In this document: positions 13,201 to 26,665 of the stretch, piece after piece
Layout of the letters: each line of letters starts with the position of its first letter
Numbering within the stretch: the stretch's first letter is position 1
From: Eopsaltria australis
Taxonomy: Eukaryota; Chordata; Aves; Passeriformes; Petroicidae
NCBI GenBank assembly: GCA_034509425.1
Contig: JAVTVJ010000143.1
Location: forward strand, 2,480,001-2,544,000
Length of the DNA: 64,000 bases
Direction of reading: 5' to 3'
Translations under genes and position numbers: made by a program
The notes under the pieces: generated by a model
Database searches by the model: none
The model's input: only the letters and a program-made list of their open reading frames with translations
What the model was told of the DNA's origin: nothing

Positions 13201-16200
13201 ATTAGCTCTGTCACAGACTTCCCATAGAACAAGGAGGGAGAGAGAGAGTGCTTGGACTTCTCTCTGTTAAGAATGACTGATCTTCATGTTTTCCTGTATC
13301 TTCATACTACTTAATGTATTTCTGCTAATGCACATCTAATGATGTGCCCCAAAGATTTTAAAGGAGGTGGTAGCTCCATGAGCTGCTCTCCATGGATTAG
13401 ACATAACCTTTGCTGATTTCTTTGTCCACATGGCACGAGGTGAGAGGACACAGACTACAGCCTCCTATACATGCTGTACCCTCTCTAACACAGACAGTAT
13501 AAAAGAGCTCTTCCGTGCCTGGAAAGACTTCCTAGCAGGGACAGCTGAAATTAAAGGCTCCCTGATAAAGAATCTGGCCATTCTTTTCTCTCTTTCCCAG
13601 TAAGATCTACAGCCCTCTTAGGGCTTTGCTGGCACGCCACTTCATGTTGACCTTGGCAATAAATACTTCTAAAATTACAGAGATTTCCCATTGTGATCAG
13701 ACAATCAACATTACTAGTTATGTGCTTGCCAAGACAAAGGGCAGAGAAGCACTGACCAACCCATGCATGTTAATGTCATTGAGGCCATTGCAATTTAAGT
13801 CCAAGGGCTTGCCAAATGTACATCAAGGGACATGGCTAACATCTGCCATGAGAATCTCCATTTTTCTATCCGTTCACATCTGTAACAGAACTAGGTAATA
13901 GCAAAATTACTCATACTGAGCAAGACTTCACTACTCAATGCACTTTGGAGAACACTCTTTATAGCTATGGAAACCTACATAACATCCCTGTAGCCTATTT
14001 TCTATATTTAGGTTTGAATATTGCAACTTCCGCAGGAATACTACCAAAAAAAGAGTTCAGTAACTGTTAAATAGAATTTCACTTGCTGTCATTTATCGTA
14101 TCAGGCTGCTTTTCAAAAAGCAATATGAATTCAAGCTTGTTGAAATTCATCCATATGACAAATGCCCATTTCCTGTCTCTGTTTCAATTTTATAGTGACA
14201 TGTCTGCCCTTATTAGATTTAGTACCTGCTGAAGTCAAAAGAAAGAAATTCAAAATGGCAAAGAATATCTAAATCTGTGCCACAGACATGTCCAGAAATC
14301 CTAACTAAGGAGCTGCCGAAACTTCAAAACCCAGGACAACCCAAGTATCTTCAACTTGCACACTATGAAAATTTTTTTAAATACTGTGAAGCTCTTTTCA
14401 GTCCTCCAGAAAGTTTCTATTAAACTATAAAGAAAGAGATAAAATTATTTGGCAAAATTAACCAAAAAAAAACCCTGTTCTCAAGATACTAGAAGCATTA
14501 TTCAGTTGACATGAAGAAATTGCGTAGATTCAACCTCAAATAAAATTTCAAACAGCTCTGTAACAACAGGAAGACATGACGAGATTGAGCCTGTAAACAG
14601 ACTTTGCATCTTCCAAAACCATTACAAACAGCATGAACATACTTTCAGAAAAGGTAAGCTTAAATTATTAAAATAATAGGAGTGTAATATGCACTTGGAC
14701 TATGAGAAGGACTTCCAGAATACCAAATTTCTTTGATAATTTCACCGGCATAACTAGTTTATAAATTCATGATATGGAGTAGATGACTCACTCTTAGCCT
14801 ACCTTTAGTGTCCTCATACTGATAACTCTTGAGACCATTATCAGATGAGAGCAGCTTTCATAATTATGATAGTCAGCATGAAGAGCAGGGGGTGGTGGGT
14901 AAATTAAACTTTAGCTACAATTTACCAGTCATATCAGGAGCTGGTATAAAATTGCAGCACTCTATTAAGGCTGTAGTTCCACATAATTATTTTTACTGAC
15001 TGCACATCTGATTTAAGAGGACTAACTCTCCTTCCCAGCTCTGATCTCCTCACAGCAGAGTCCACTTCCACCTTACTTAAGCTGATTCAGTTACTCTCAA
15101 TGCCACGCTCTAAACTAGAGCTGTGAAATCATGCTGATAAAATAATGTAAACATAAATAAATGAAACTTTAATGAAGCTACGGTAACTTCCACCAGTTTT
15201 GAATCTGACCCTCTGTTGTTCATGAACTGTAACTACTTCTTGATTTCAGGAATGTATTTATGTTTCTGTCACTTGTGTCTAAACTCTGACTGCAGGGAGA
15301 CAGTGACATTGGAACAGACCATCACATTCATCAGCTGCTCACTGGTGCAAAGTGTTGGGGTTATTTTGGTCAGTGCTATAGTCTAATATATGTATCACAC
15401 TTCCCCCTTAGCTTGAATGAAGGGTGAGGGTGAGCTCACATGTTTGCAGATAGTTTTAAACATACTGGAAATAGCTGAGCTATCACACCAAATTTCTGCG
15501 AAGCTTCATCCCAACAATAATGAAACTGTAAGGTCCACAGAGGGGAACAGCACTTATTTTTTTCAGTTTTAAATATTGCTACTCTGCCCTCAGCCTTGGC
15601 TGCAGCACAGTTGAGGCCTGCACTCCGTTTTGGGAACCTTGGGGAGAGCTGCTTTGGGGCTTTTTTTGGGGGCTGAGACTCTACCATTTGGCCTCCAGCT
15701 GAGCTGTAGCATCAATCCTGGAGTGACAGCAGAGCTCACGCATGCAGCAGTTCGTGCCTTTAGACAAGCGCAAATAATTCACAGGCCAGTGGGTGACCAT
15801 GACAGATGGCAACCTCTGAGTGATGAAGGCCAAGTTCTCTGCTGAAGTGAACAGGGACAACACGGCAGGAAAGCCAGGAAAGCAGGGAGCCCAACCTATC
15901 CAAAGTCACAGAGCAATTCCTGTATATTAACAACTGCTCATTTTTATTTCATCAGAACCTTACAGCCTCTCTCCCTGTTTCCACTCCCTTTATTTCTAAT
16001 TTTCTCTCCTTCAGTTCTCTTCCTTTGCCTTTTTCCAGCCTTTTCCATTAGACACATCTCATCCCCTCATGTATCACCTCATGGGATGCACTGACCTCCT
16101 CCTCTCATTTTCTGAGCCAAATATCCTTGTCTGACTTAAGATATGTTTCCACATTTAAACTCTACAGTTATGAAAGAGATGGTGGCAAAGGGTGGGAGGT

Positions 16201-19200
16201 TTGTGGAGTCAGCACACAGAGACACAGTGCAGAGTTTCAATCTGTGGTAACAGTTTTTAGATGGAGCATCGAGAAGACTGTTTGCTTCTCCTAGTTTAAA
16301 TGAAATGGAAGGCCACAGTTCTGAACCTGACTCGTTACTGGGCACAGTCTCTGAGCTACTTTAAGCAAGCAATGAGGTACAGAAGCAATACCAGCTGTAT
16401 TCACTGTAGGTCCTGATATGCTTAGAAATTAATCAAAGTAGTTATTGTAGAATACTTTCAAGCAGTTTCAAGAGTTCAATTTCTATATAGATACTCTTGT
16501 CTCAGAACAAATGTCCTCATAAGGGATTATATCTATATAATTAATTTAAAGTAGCTTATTTTAGGGAAGGTCCAGGAATAGACAGATCTTAGGATTCGGC
16601 TGGTCACACAGTGAAAACTTTACAGTCAAATTCACTTTCCCGACAGCTTTGTTCATTTTGTTTCAACTTCAAGTCTTTACTGACTACTTAGGTCACTTCC
16701 ACTACAACCTGTGATCTTACAGAAGAAATCAAAAAAGGAAAAGTATCCATTGCATTGAGCAGAAACAGGGATAAGGATAGGGATAGGGATAGGCAGGGCT
16801 ATAGAGTACAGCATTTCCATGTCCAGCAATCAGCCATAACAATCTGTGGGTTGAAACCAGAGGGAGATCTCTCATTACACCAATCAAGGAGCTACAGCAC
16901 AAAGCTGTGACACAGTGCTACTCAACACCAAGCAAGCAGAACACAAGGTATGCTCCAGGATATTATTATTTTAATCTCTCCTTTTTCCAAGTTGACCAGC
17001 CAACAATACTATGAGCTTAACTAAAGGAGACAGGTTTGAAGTTTGTTTCAAATCTCTTTAAATAGGTGAGAGCCTTTGAATTGAAAAGACAGTGGATCAG
17101 GACTTTCATGTTGCTCCTATCCCTCACTGTGAGACTACACCCAGCAGCCAAGAAATAAAAAGAGAGGTTCTGCCTCCTTACTACCTTGCTCCCTCTTCTC
17201 TGCACCTGGTGAAGTCCTGGTCAAACTGAGGGGGAGAACAGCTTATCTGCTATTGTAACAGAAGGAAAACATCACATCTCATGCTTATAAAACCCTATTA
17301 CTTTGAACACCAGTGAGAAGTTCAAACTGTCAATAACTGCCATTTTCTTTTAAAGACGATGGGCTTCATAGTGAAGAAAGGAAAAATTAGTTATATTGCT
17401 AACCACCCTCAATGACTTGGTTTTCCACCTGATTTGTTTCCAGCATAGAGTGTGCTTTGTGCAAACTTCTCTGCTCAGAGCACAGAGCTTTTTTTCCTTC
17501 CCTTTTCCTAAACTCCAGTAAAGACTCCCCACCATCACAATCTCCTCAGGTTACACTGGCAGAGCTCCAGAGGGCAAACAAATGCTGATCCAAAGCATTT
17601 TTTCTCAGACCTCTTGCTACACATCCATTCATGTGGAGTTCAGCAGAAAAAACTAACAGTGATAACTATGACAGTGTGGCACAATTCACCACAGAAGACA
17701 CACAAGATGTGTAAAAAGCAGAGGTAAGAGATTTTTTCCTGAAACAGATGTTCTGTCTACTGCAATCCCATTTAACTGCCTTTGGTAACACATGCAATGC
17801 TTGAAAAGCTGCCATGTCAGAAATGCTAGCATTTTGCAAATGTATTCTATCCACTACCATCACCTCTATCACCTTTTTTCTTGGGAGTTTCCAAGGAGTT
17901 TAAAGACCAGCTTGTATCTCCACTAATATGTGTATTAGTGGCTACAAACCCAGCTAAGACCAAGTGCTCCTTTTAGTACTCTCCTCATTGTATCTTTGCA
18001 GCCAAATATTTTCCAAGAGCCCTTTACTCAAATTTTCAGAGGAGCTCTGGTGCACCACTTAAAGCAGCTAGAGAAGAACTGTAACCAACATGCTTGGAGC
18101 TCTGCCGCTCCTGAGATGACACCAAAGGTCAGCCTTTTTCAGTACCAAAGGGACAAGCAGCATCCTAAGCACCTGGAAAACAGAGCCACGCATTTAAGAA
18201 ATCAGGAATTGAGTTGGTAACTTTTGCCTCATTCCCCTATAGCCATTAAACACACCCTAAATCAGAAAGCAAATATTCAGTACCATCTCTGACCACATGA
18301 AGTTGTTCCTGTTTTCAGTCTCTTTACCCACTCTGAGCCAATCTTGCCACCATTGCTTTCAGAAGCCTGATTTTATCTTTTTATCACTGCTGCTACAAGA
18401 CAGCTTGACTGCAACGAACATGTCTGTAATGAAATCAGTTGACCCAGAAAATAAGTGCTAACACCAGTCTAGATTAAAAAAACAAGAACAAGTAGATGTT
18501 CTCTCTGACTGCAGGCAGTCCATGCTAAAATGCTGGAGCAATACAGGCACTGTAAAAGAAGGTCCCCTGATTCTGCCCTTATGCCAGGTTGCTAAGTTTT
18601 CCTACATTTTCCACAGGTTTAAGCATGTGAGTGACCTACTTAAAATAATGTAATTAAAAGAAGCAAGAGTGCAATTATCTTTGCTACAGGAAGGTCTAAA
18701 GTTTTCTATTATTTTATCCTCAAAAAGCAAAAGCTTTCTTAGATGTATTGTTAAGACAAAGCAATTTATTTTTGCAGGCTTTAGTTTTAGACTCCTTTTA
18801 AAAATGTGGATATTTGCTCACTGATACAAAACGTGCTTAATAATACATGCCTGCTCTACTTACTTGTTTCATTTACCTTACAGTTTTCTCTAATACAAGA
18901 AAAGCTCCTTCATGAAAGGACAGATCTTTTATGTGCCAAGCCCAGGATCTATCAGACTCCAAAAACATGTGTAGCAGCACATGTCTTCATCCAGGCTTCT
19001 ATTAATCAGATGCTTTTTATCTTCTCTGACTCGAAATAGTAATGCAAAGTAAAATAGTGCTCTCACACACAGAAGACTGCAAATCCATCTCAGCTGTTTT
19101 CTCTGCTTATCAGACTCCCGAGGTTTCTCCTGGCCTCTCAATAAACCCTTCCTACTCACAGTGCCTCCCAAAGATCATAATAAAATCAAATATTTATCTT

Positions 19201-21060
19201 GCATTCCCGAATGGAGAGTGTGTGTGCACACATGAAGGTGGAATCAGGAAATCATGAAGCAGAGAGGACTGGACATCAGAATAGCCATACAAAATCACCC
19301 AAAGCCATTAAATTTAAGAGCTTTCAGCTGCTGTCAAGTATGTCTGGACTAGGTAAGGAAGAAACAAGTTCAGCTTAAAAGATGACCATATGAAATGGTT
19401 CTAATTTCTCCAGGAAAAAGGGGTTTTTGTTAACATACTACAGTTACCATTATAGTTCACATTGCTGACAGTACACATCCAGCAGTGACACCAATGAATA
19501 TTTTAAATTACATCTGTCCTACAGTTCACAGCTAGGTCTGCTCTGGGAGAAGGGACCTAGCTTCACTCCAGCATGCTCCCTTCCTGCAGTGGTTTCTCAC
19601 GCTGACTGCAGACACTGGGATCTTGGCAGTGCCAGAGGAAGACAAAGCTCAACCCCAATTTCTCATTTGAGAGGTGAGGTGTGCAGGGCTTAAAATTGCT
19701 TTGTAGGATGGAAGAATAAGCAGCTCACCACAGACAATCTGGGATACTGTTTGTAGTCAAATCCAAACCTCTTGAGCACAGGGCCAGAATCCTCCTTTAC
19801 TGCAGAGCTGACAACCCAGTCTGAGAGATCGTATTTCATAGTAAAAAAGTAATGAAAGGAGCTCCCATATTTCCTGATTAACATTTCAGCCTTCTAAAGG
19901 GTAATAAACCAATATCTCCCTACAACAACAGATAAGTCAGACAAATAGAATGTCAAACTACTTTAGAAATAAGCTTGTCAAGATAATAGAATGAATCTCT
20001 TGAGTAGCCATTAATAGCATTTGGCAAAGATGATTCCAGAGGACATATGATATCTAACACAAAAGGATGTGCTATTTTTGTATCTCCCCTTTAAAATTAA
20101 TTTAGAGCTGACAAAAAGATACCTGCCTAATATTGAAAGCCTTCCCCACACGCTTAGGAGGAATGACACCACTAACAGTTCTGTGAAAAACCCAAAGCAG
20201 AGGCTGCATGGTCAGACAGACAGAGGGAGGCCTGTGCTGAGACTCAAGGCCAGGGATCCTTATCCCAGTTCTCCTCCCAGTCAAGTGATCATGGGGGCAA
20301 ACTTCTTTCCCTGTCACATAACTGCAGTGTGAGGTTTTCACGTACTTCACCAAACACTGAGATGTACCAGCGCAATGCGTGCTGCAATAGCTCTGTGTTT
20401 TTATTACCACCAAACTCCCTAGCTGCACAACTAACATAAAGGGAATAAAAACTCCATATCAACCAAATAAGCAGCTAAGTAGTGAGTAAAACAGCAATAT
20501 GGGATGCAGACATATTTATTTGCTTGCATAGCTCCCTGCAAAACAAAGACGACAGTAAGAGCCCATATTAATAATTACTCAGCGTCACAAAACAAGAATA
20601 GATCAGCTAGACCTAACTTTTCCTATTGTGCTTTCTGAATGAGTTGCCATTATCACCATAATACAGCATGAAAAATACTGCACTCTTCAGCCTGTATTTT
20701 TTGATTAACCAGGTGCTCTGGGAATTTCTGTCTATCCCCATTTGTAATTACAAGTTGTTATTGCCATTTTCAATGTGACTTGCTGGCAATTAAATCTATT
20801 TGGAAGGAAAAAAACTTTTTTTCTTCCATGAAAATGACTCACTTATTTTTAAAAATAAAACAGACCTATTAGGTTAAAAAGCTAATTCTGATCCTTCCTT
20901 CTGCCTAGTTTTGATTAAGTTTCCTCATTTTCCAGGGACTCTCACAAGAGTTGGAGAAATTCACCATCTCTCTATAAGGCAAGTGGGAACTTTGGAGAAG
21001 CTTGCAGTATGATACTGAAAGCTCTTGCAGCAAGTCTTTCATAACAGCAGTTATCCCTCA
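10231..21060. other. Long unique non-coding stretch
   Basis: About 10.8 kb without a supportable gene. Open frames are short and lack splice-bounded structure. A small GGGATA hexamer array lies at 16768-16793. No CpG island, tRNA or CR1 tail was noticed. It may be intronic, but nothing in the sequence ties it to a gene. Confidence 0.55.
16768..16793 (+). repeat. (GGGATA)4 hexamer array
   Basis: Four GGGATA-type units, one carrying an A for G change, followed by a partial fifth. It resembles a permuted telomere-like hexamer but is not TTAGGG and is very short. Confidence 0.85.
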
Positions 21061-21957
21061 GGGTACCCAGCCCTCTGAGCTGGAAGTCAGAGACGGGGAG
21101 CAGAATGAAGCCCCCATAATCCAGGAGAAAATGGACAGTGAACTGCTGCATATCTAGTCATACACAAGTCTATAGGCCCTGCCAGGATCCACCCAAGGGC
21201 ACTGGGGAGCTGGTGGAAGAGTTTGCTGAGCCACTTCCAATCATTTGCCAGCTGTCCTGGTGAACCAGGGGGGTCCCAGCTGACTGAAGTCAGCAATTGT
21301 ACTGCCCATCTATAGGAAGGGTGGGAAGGACGATTTGGGGAACCACAGACCTGCCAGCCTGACCTTGCTGCCAAGGAAGGGCATGGAGCAGATTGCCTTG
21401 AGTGCCAGCATGTGGCACATACAGGGCAACCAGGGGCTCAGGCCCAGGCAGGTGGGTTTGTGAAAGGCAGCTGCTGCTTGACCAACCTGATCTTCTGTAA
21501 GCAGGAGATCTGTTTAGTGGATGAGGGAAAGGCTGTGGATGTTGTCTGCCTAGACTTCAGTAAAGCCTTTGACAGCATTTCCTACAGCATTATCCTGGAG
21601 AAGCTGCCTGCTCATTGCTTTGGGTGGGTGCACTGATCACTGGGTAAAAATCTGACTGGATGGCCAGGCCCAGAGATGATGGTGAGTGGTAGGTAACAAG
21701 TGATAGGATGAGAGGAAATGGCCTCAAGTTGCACCAGGACAGGTTTAGATTGTATATTGGAAAAATTTCTTCAATTAGAGGGTGGTCAGGCATTGGAACT
21801 GGCTGCCCAGGAAAGTGGTGCAATCACCATCCCTGGAAGTCTCAAAAAATGTGTGGGTGAGGCAGCCCTAGTGGCATGGTTTAATGGTGAACATGGTGGT
21901 GCCAGGTCAGTGACTGTAGACGTCTTTTCCAACCTAAACAATTCTGTGATTCTAAGT
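21061..21957 (+). repeat. CR1 LINE, forward, with ORF2 RT remnant and internal deletion
   Basis: A forward CR1 running from ORF2 to the 3' end. Early landmarks are 'GGGGAGCAGAATGAAGCCCC' and 'GGATCCACCCAAGGGCACTG'. Around 21535-21600 an open frame (21412-21636) encodes VDVVCLDFSKAFDSI, the reverse-transcriptase motif A block with its catalytic Asp and the AFD signature. Near 21665-21690 the sequence jumps from mid-RT straight to the 3' region ('GAGGAAATGGCCTCAAGTTG'), so several hundred bases of ORF2 are missing. It ends in 'TTCTGTGATTCTAAGT', a decayed terminal repeat. It cannot encode an active enzyme. Confidence 0.85.
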
Positions 21958-24900
21958 CCTGGGGATGCAATGAGCAAAGCCCCAGCTCATGGGCCAAGGA
22001 AGACATTTCTGAGGACTGTCTGGCACAATGCAGTTCTCCCCTTGGTTGAGGTGCACACAGATGAGTAGAGAGAAGCTCTTAGTCTGCAAATCTTTTCCCT
22101 GGTCCTTTGTTTTCACAGTTTGGGCCAGAAAGTCAGGGTTTCACCTTCAGGCCTTCTGCTGCCATTTACAGCTGGAAAAGGGCTTCTCAGAGTGAGATTT
22201 TTTCACTTCTTATTGATTACTGCTGTCAAAGGAGCCTGTAGGTTTTCTCCATCCTGTCAGCCCTAAGGTATTTAGTATGGCAAACCAGCCTCCCTGTCAG
22301 CAGAGAGCAAGAAGCAGGAAGAGCTAGAAAAACAAACACTGGTGGGGAAAGCGAAGAATTATTCCTCTCCACAACGACTCCATTCCTAACATCAGGCATG
22401 CAGGTAGAAAGCCTTTTCATGGCACAAAGATCCTTTTAAATCCCTCAGAATCTACAACCTGACAGCTTCAGGTCTAGACTCCTTGTCTGTGTGCAAGTAC
22501 TGCACTGACACAGGCAGGTTTTTCCCCCTCTTTGTGTCAGCGAAACGGCAGCCGTGCCATTTCTCCACAAGGTCATCTCCTTGTCTGTACAGCAGAAGTG
22601 ACTATTCTGGTTAAATCTCACCTCCCAGTGACAGCACACTTGAGATAGCAATTCACACTGCCTGATTTCCATGGTGAAATACTACCTGGGAGACTCACTC
22701 TTCTTTTGTATGAAGTACAAACACTTACTATATGCAGAATCAAACACATTCGCTGTCAGCCCAAACAGGTGCCCCCAGCACTCATTCACCATGTTTACCC
22801 AAAAGGCCCTACACCAGAAAAAAAGCACTTGTCCTTAGTCTATAAAGACCACCTCAAAGGCTCAATATAAGAAACTTCTGCAGAGAAACAGATTTTGCTT
22901 GATCTTTTTTTCTGAACACTTTACACAGCAGTGCACAATGCTGTAAAGATGAGCGAGTAAACACGGCCCTAAGAGCAGAGCTATATCCTCTAAATCACAG
23001 TCATCCTGTGTGAATATTTACAGTAACAAAGAAAACAAAGAAGATTCCCACTCTTCTTCAAACCTCTGCTGGAACCTCAGCTGAGTTAAATATGCAATAA
23101 TACAAAACCAACAGAATCACTAACAACACATAAAACTGGGTCAGTCCAACTGCTGAAGGTTTGTATTTGCTGCATCTCCTTGGCCTAAACCCGTAATTCA
23201 GTTTGAGAGCTGAAAGCAAAGTTGTTCAAGTTTTGGCACAGTAATTCAGCAAATAAATAAAATCCCTAGTCCAATTAAAGACTCTGTTAGGTAGTAAATT
23301 ATGGCCACACTACCAAGAACTATACTACCTGCTCCATTTAATTGCAAAACTCACATGGACGGAAAAGCCCTTCTGAGGGGTCTGTGTAACAACAGGTACC
23401 TCAGACAAAATGTACACAGACAAAATGAAGGGTGAAAAAGTAACAAGAAGAGTTATTGTCTAGTATAGATCACTGAGATTTTATTCATACAATTCAATTA
23501 ACACAGGGTAAGGTTAACTGTGTAGATCAGATCTTAATTCCATTGTAACTAACATGGAAGTCAGAGATTCAAAGATACACATCAAAACCAAAGAAAATGC
23601 ATTAAAAAAAAAAGGAAAAAAACCAACACCCACATATCCAAAACAAAGAAATAAACCCCAAACACCATAAAATCAAAGCAATCCAAGACCTAGAGACCTA
23701 GGATCAGGAGGAGAAGGATTACTGAAAATCAAGCAATGTAATAATTCCAGACACTCCCCTTTTAGGGTGTGATATTAACCAAGCCAAAAGTTAATACCAG
23801 TTAACATCAGTGGACTTGAATTCCACTTCAAACCATGGACCTTGATCAAATCCTCAGTTTACACATGCTGCAGAAATCCACAGAGCTACAAGGATTTAAA
23901 TAACCACCTGCAATTCTCAGTGAAAAGAGACACCCTGCAATGGTGATTGGTTCTCTGAGTGTCTTCAGGAGCTCGCAAACAGTGGGTTTTTTTGCTCCCA
24001 CCTCTATTTTCTTTTAAACTGCGAGCCAGAAATTATTTTTCTTTCTAGATTTCTGACAAAATCTGACTTTCTTAAGGTTGGGACCGGTCATTGTGTCACT
24101 TGTAACTGTGTAAAGAAAACCAAAATAAGAAGTATTTAAATAAAATAAAGGGGGAAGACTGGTCCTCTCTTGAAAAGCTTCACCACTTGAGATATATCCA
24201 CTTGGAAGTTATTACAGTGTTTTATTTCTAGCTTTAGTCTTCTAGAAGATTCAGAAATATTTTTCCCTACAGAGCTTTAGAAGGGACTGAACATAAACAC
24301 CAATACATCATCATCTTCCTTTCTGCCTACTTCAGGAGCTTCACTCTGTGATATTATCCCAAATATATCTCAGTCTCTCAGCCATTTGTTGCTGGGTGAT
24401 CAACTATATAGGTACAGCAACTCTGCCAGGTGCTGCAGCACCTCTTTTTTAAATCTATTTATCTGTCCTTCCTTCTCACAATGTGCTCTTCTACACCTCC
24501 ACTGTTTTTATAACATGATTCCAAGGACTAGAGTGGGTTTTTTTCCTATTCAAAATACACAGGCTGTGCAAAACATATGCAGGTTTGGAGGAAAGAATGA
24601 AGATTGACAGATTTCATGCATGACTTTGGTATATACGTTTTTATTTATTATTTTTAATTATTTCTTCTTAAACAGAATTCTCATATTGGCATTTGTCATA
24701 AATTTTTAAAAAAATGTGATCTGAGTAGGAAAGAATACAATTGTGCTCAGTGTTCAGGTAAACAACAGCCACATCATATGAAATCAGTTTGCCAGTAAGA
24801 AAAAACAGAGGATCCTGGGCTAATAATTCAATTCCCACTTCAGTCCCCTCACGCAAAGGGCTCAGTACAATGTCTTTCCAGGCCTCCACACCCCAGGGGA

Positions 24901-25098
24901 AACAAAGAAACACAATCCATCAGCAGCAAGCAACATCTCTTGGTAGCAGCCTGATCCATTATATAAATTGTACTACTTTCTGCAGACTGTCATTTCTGCT
25001 CTCTAAAAAGCCATTCACTGAGGCCTACAGTTGAAATGCAATTATCTACTCAGAATGTTATTTCAAATCAATAAATTGATTTGAAACTACCCACGTAC
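21958..25098. other. Unique non-coding stretch
   Basis: About 3.1 kb with no supportable gene. It includes short A-rich runs near 23604-23630 and otherwise nothing I can name. Confidence 0.5.
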
Positions 25099-25178
25099 CT
25101 GATGGAGGAACGGGAGCTCAGGGCACTTGATCTGATCCCAGTTGACAAGGTGGCCTCTGCAACCAGCAAACTGGAGAC
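25099..25178 (-). other. Candidate 80-bp internal exon, unknown gene
   Basis: On the minus strand a pyrimidine-leaning acceptor 'CTCTCGTTTTGCAG' precedes 80 bp that end in CAG, followed by a strong donor GTACGTGG. One of the three frames (two bases, then 26 codons) is open and reads LQFAGCRGHLVNWDQIKCP then ELPFLHQ, a plausible soluble, cysteine-containing composition. The frame after the first base has a stop; the frame starting at base 1 is open but serine-rich and less protein-like. An upstream phase-2, downstream phase-0 exon would fit. I do not recognise the protein and found no partner exon in the window. It could equally be a non-coding RNA exon or chance. Confidence 0.3.
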
Positions 25179-26247
25179 CTGCAAAACGAGAGCCTGAGTG
25201 TCAGAAGTTACACATCTTTTACCAAATACAAGGAAAACAACTCTTTCTAACCATACTTTTGGCTAGGACAAAGGAGACCCCCCCCTCATTAATGATGCTA
25301 AAACCACTGGATTGAAACCTGAGAAAAACCTGGCAAGGTGTGAGAGTTTTCATTAGTGTGGCTGCAAAGGGATGGTGCATGAAACCCACAGCTTGGCTCA
25401 TGAAGTCATCAGAATGACAGCACCCATGGATGGCAGCAGGAGCAGAGCAAGGGGGAGACATCACATTGTCAAGCTGCTGGGATCATGTTCTTCACTCTCA
25501 GTGGGATTTAAGCTCCTTTCTCCCGTGGGCACTTCTGAACATCCCACACAGCATGTTTCCACTTAGGCCCATGTTCAAGCACTTCATCAGAACAGGGCAG
25601 CATTATCAGCTTCTTTGCATAATCTGAATCCTATTAAACACTGGATCAGATATGAGTACTTCATCCCATTAAACACTGGATCAGATACGAGCACTTCATG
25701 GATTTGAGACTCAAAAAAGACATGTACATAAATTCTACACATCCAGAATACATAATGTATAAATCCAATTCTGGGGAGGGGGAAAGTTCATTGAAAAACA
25801 GAAAATACAAGAAACTGAAAAAAGAAAAATTAAAAATCAGCTTTCTAAAATCAAAATGTTTTCCTAAAACACAGAGCATTAGAATCTCTATCTTATATAC
25901 TATTTTCTTTTTTTAAAAAGTTATATTTCTGATCTTTTTTTTGCATAACCACAAAAACTAATTTTTCACTTATAGTTTTAAAAGTAAGCTGAGCTCTCCC
26001 CAAACCCTCATGCATACAGAAATTGAAAAGACTTTATTAAATATATTAAACTAAAAAAAGTTGTTTTGAAAATTTAAAAGACCTCATCAGTAGAACAGCA
26101 AAAAGTGTCTTTAGTGGGACCATACGGTATAAAAGAATGAAGTAACTGCACACAGCACTGGACAAGAGAAGGCAGATGGAAAATTAAACCCCCATCCCAG
26201 GTCAGGTCATTACCCACATAATGCCCTGTATTAAAACTTAACTTCAC
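25179..26247. other. Unique non-coding stretch with a tandem duplication
   Basis: No gene is supported. It contains the 35-bp tandem duplication at 25630-25699 and A/T-rich sequence to about 26080. Confidence 0.5.
25630..25699 (+). repeat. Two-copy 35-bp tandem duplication
   Basis: The two units, 25630-25664 and 25665-25699, both contain ATTAAACACTGGATCAGATA and end in ACTTCAT. They differ at three positions, all T versus C. This is a recent local duplication, and no known repeat family was recognised. Confidence 0.9.
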
Positions 26248-26665
26248 AGAATCTCAGGCTGGTTGAGGTTGGAAGGGAGCCCTGGAGGACAACCCGATCC
26301 AACTGTCTGGTTCAAGCAGAAGCACTCAGAGCCAGCTGCCCAGAATTGTATCAGACAGCTTTTAAAGACCTCCAACCACAAGGCTGCACAACCTCTCTGG
26401 GCAGCCTGTGCCAGCACTCAATCACCCTCACAGCAAGAGTATTTTACTGATGTTTAGACAGAACTTCCTCTGCTTCAGTCTGTGCTTCTGTTCCGGTCAC
26501 TGGGCACCACTGAAAAGAGCCTCACTCCAACCTTCTCTGTACCCTCCCTCCAGCTATTTGTATGTATTTATAAGATTCCCCCTGAGTCTTCTTCTCTACA
26601 AGCTGAATAGTCCCAGCTCTCTCCTCTCAGCCCTTCTCCATTACTCATCCTGGTAGCGCTTCACT
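26248..26665 (-). repeat. CR1 3' end, reverse
   Basis: It starts with 'CACAGAATCTCAGGCTGGTT' and 'GAGGTTGGAAGGGAGCCC', followed by 'CCTCTCTGGGCAGCCTGTGC', 'TTTAGACAGAACTTCC' and 'CAAGCTGAATAGTCCCAGCT'. This order is that of an avian CR1 3' region read backwards. It is 5'-truncated at about 26665 and carries no intact coding frame. Confidence 0.8.

Noticed and set aside
16768..16793. GGGATA array as an interstitial telomere
   Set aside because: The unit is not TTAGGG and only about four copies are present.
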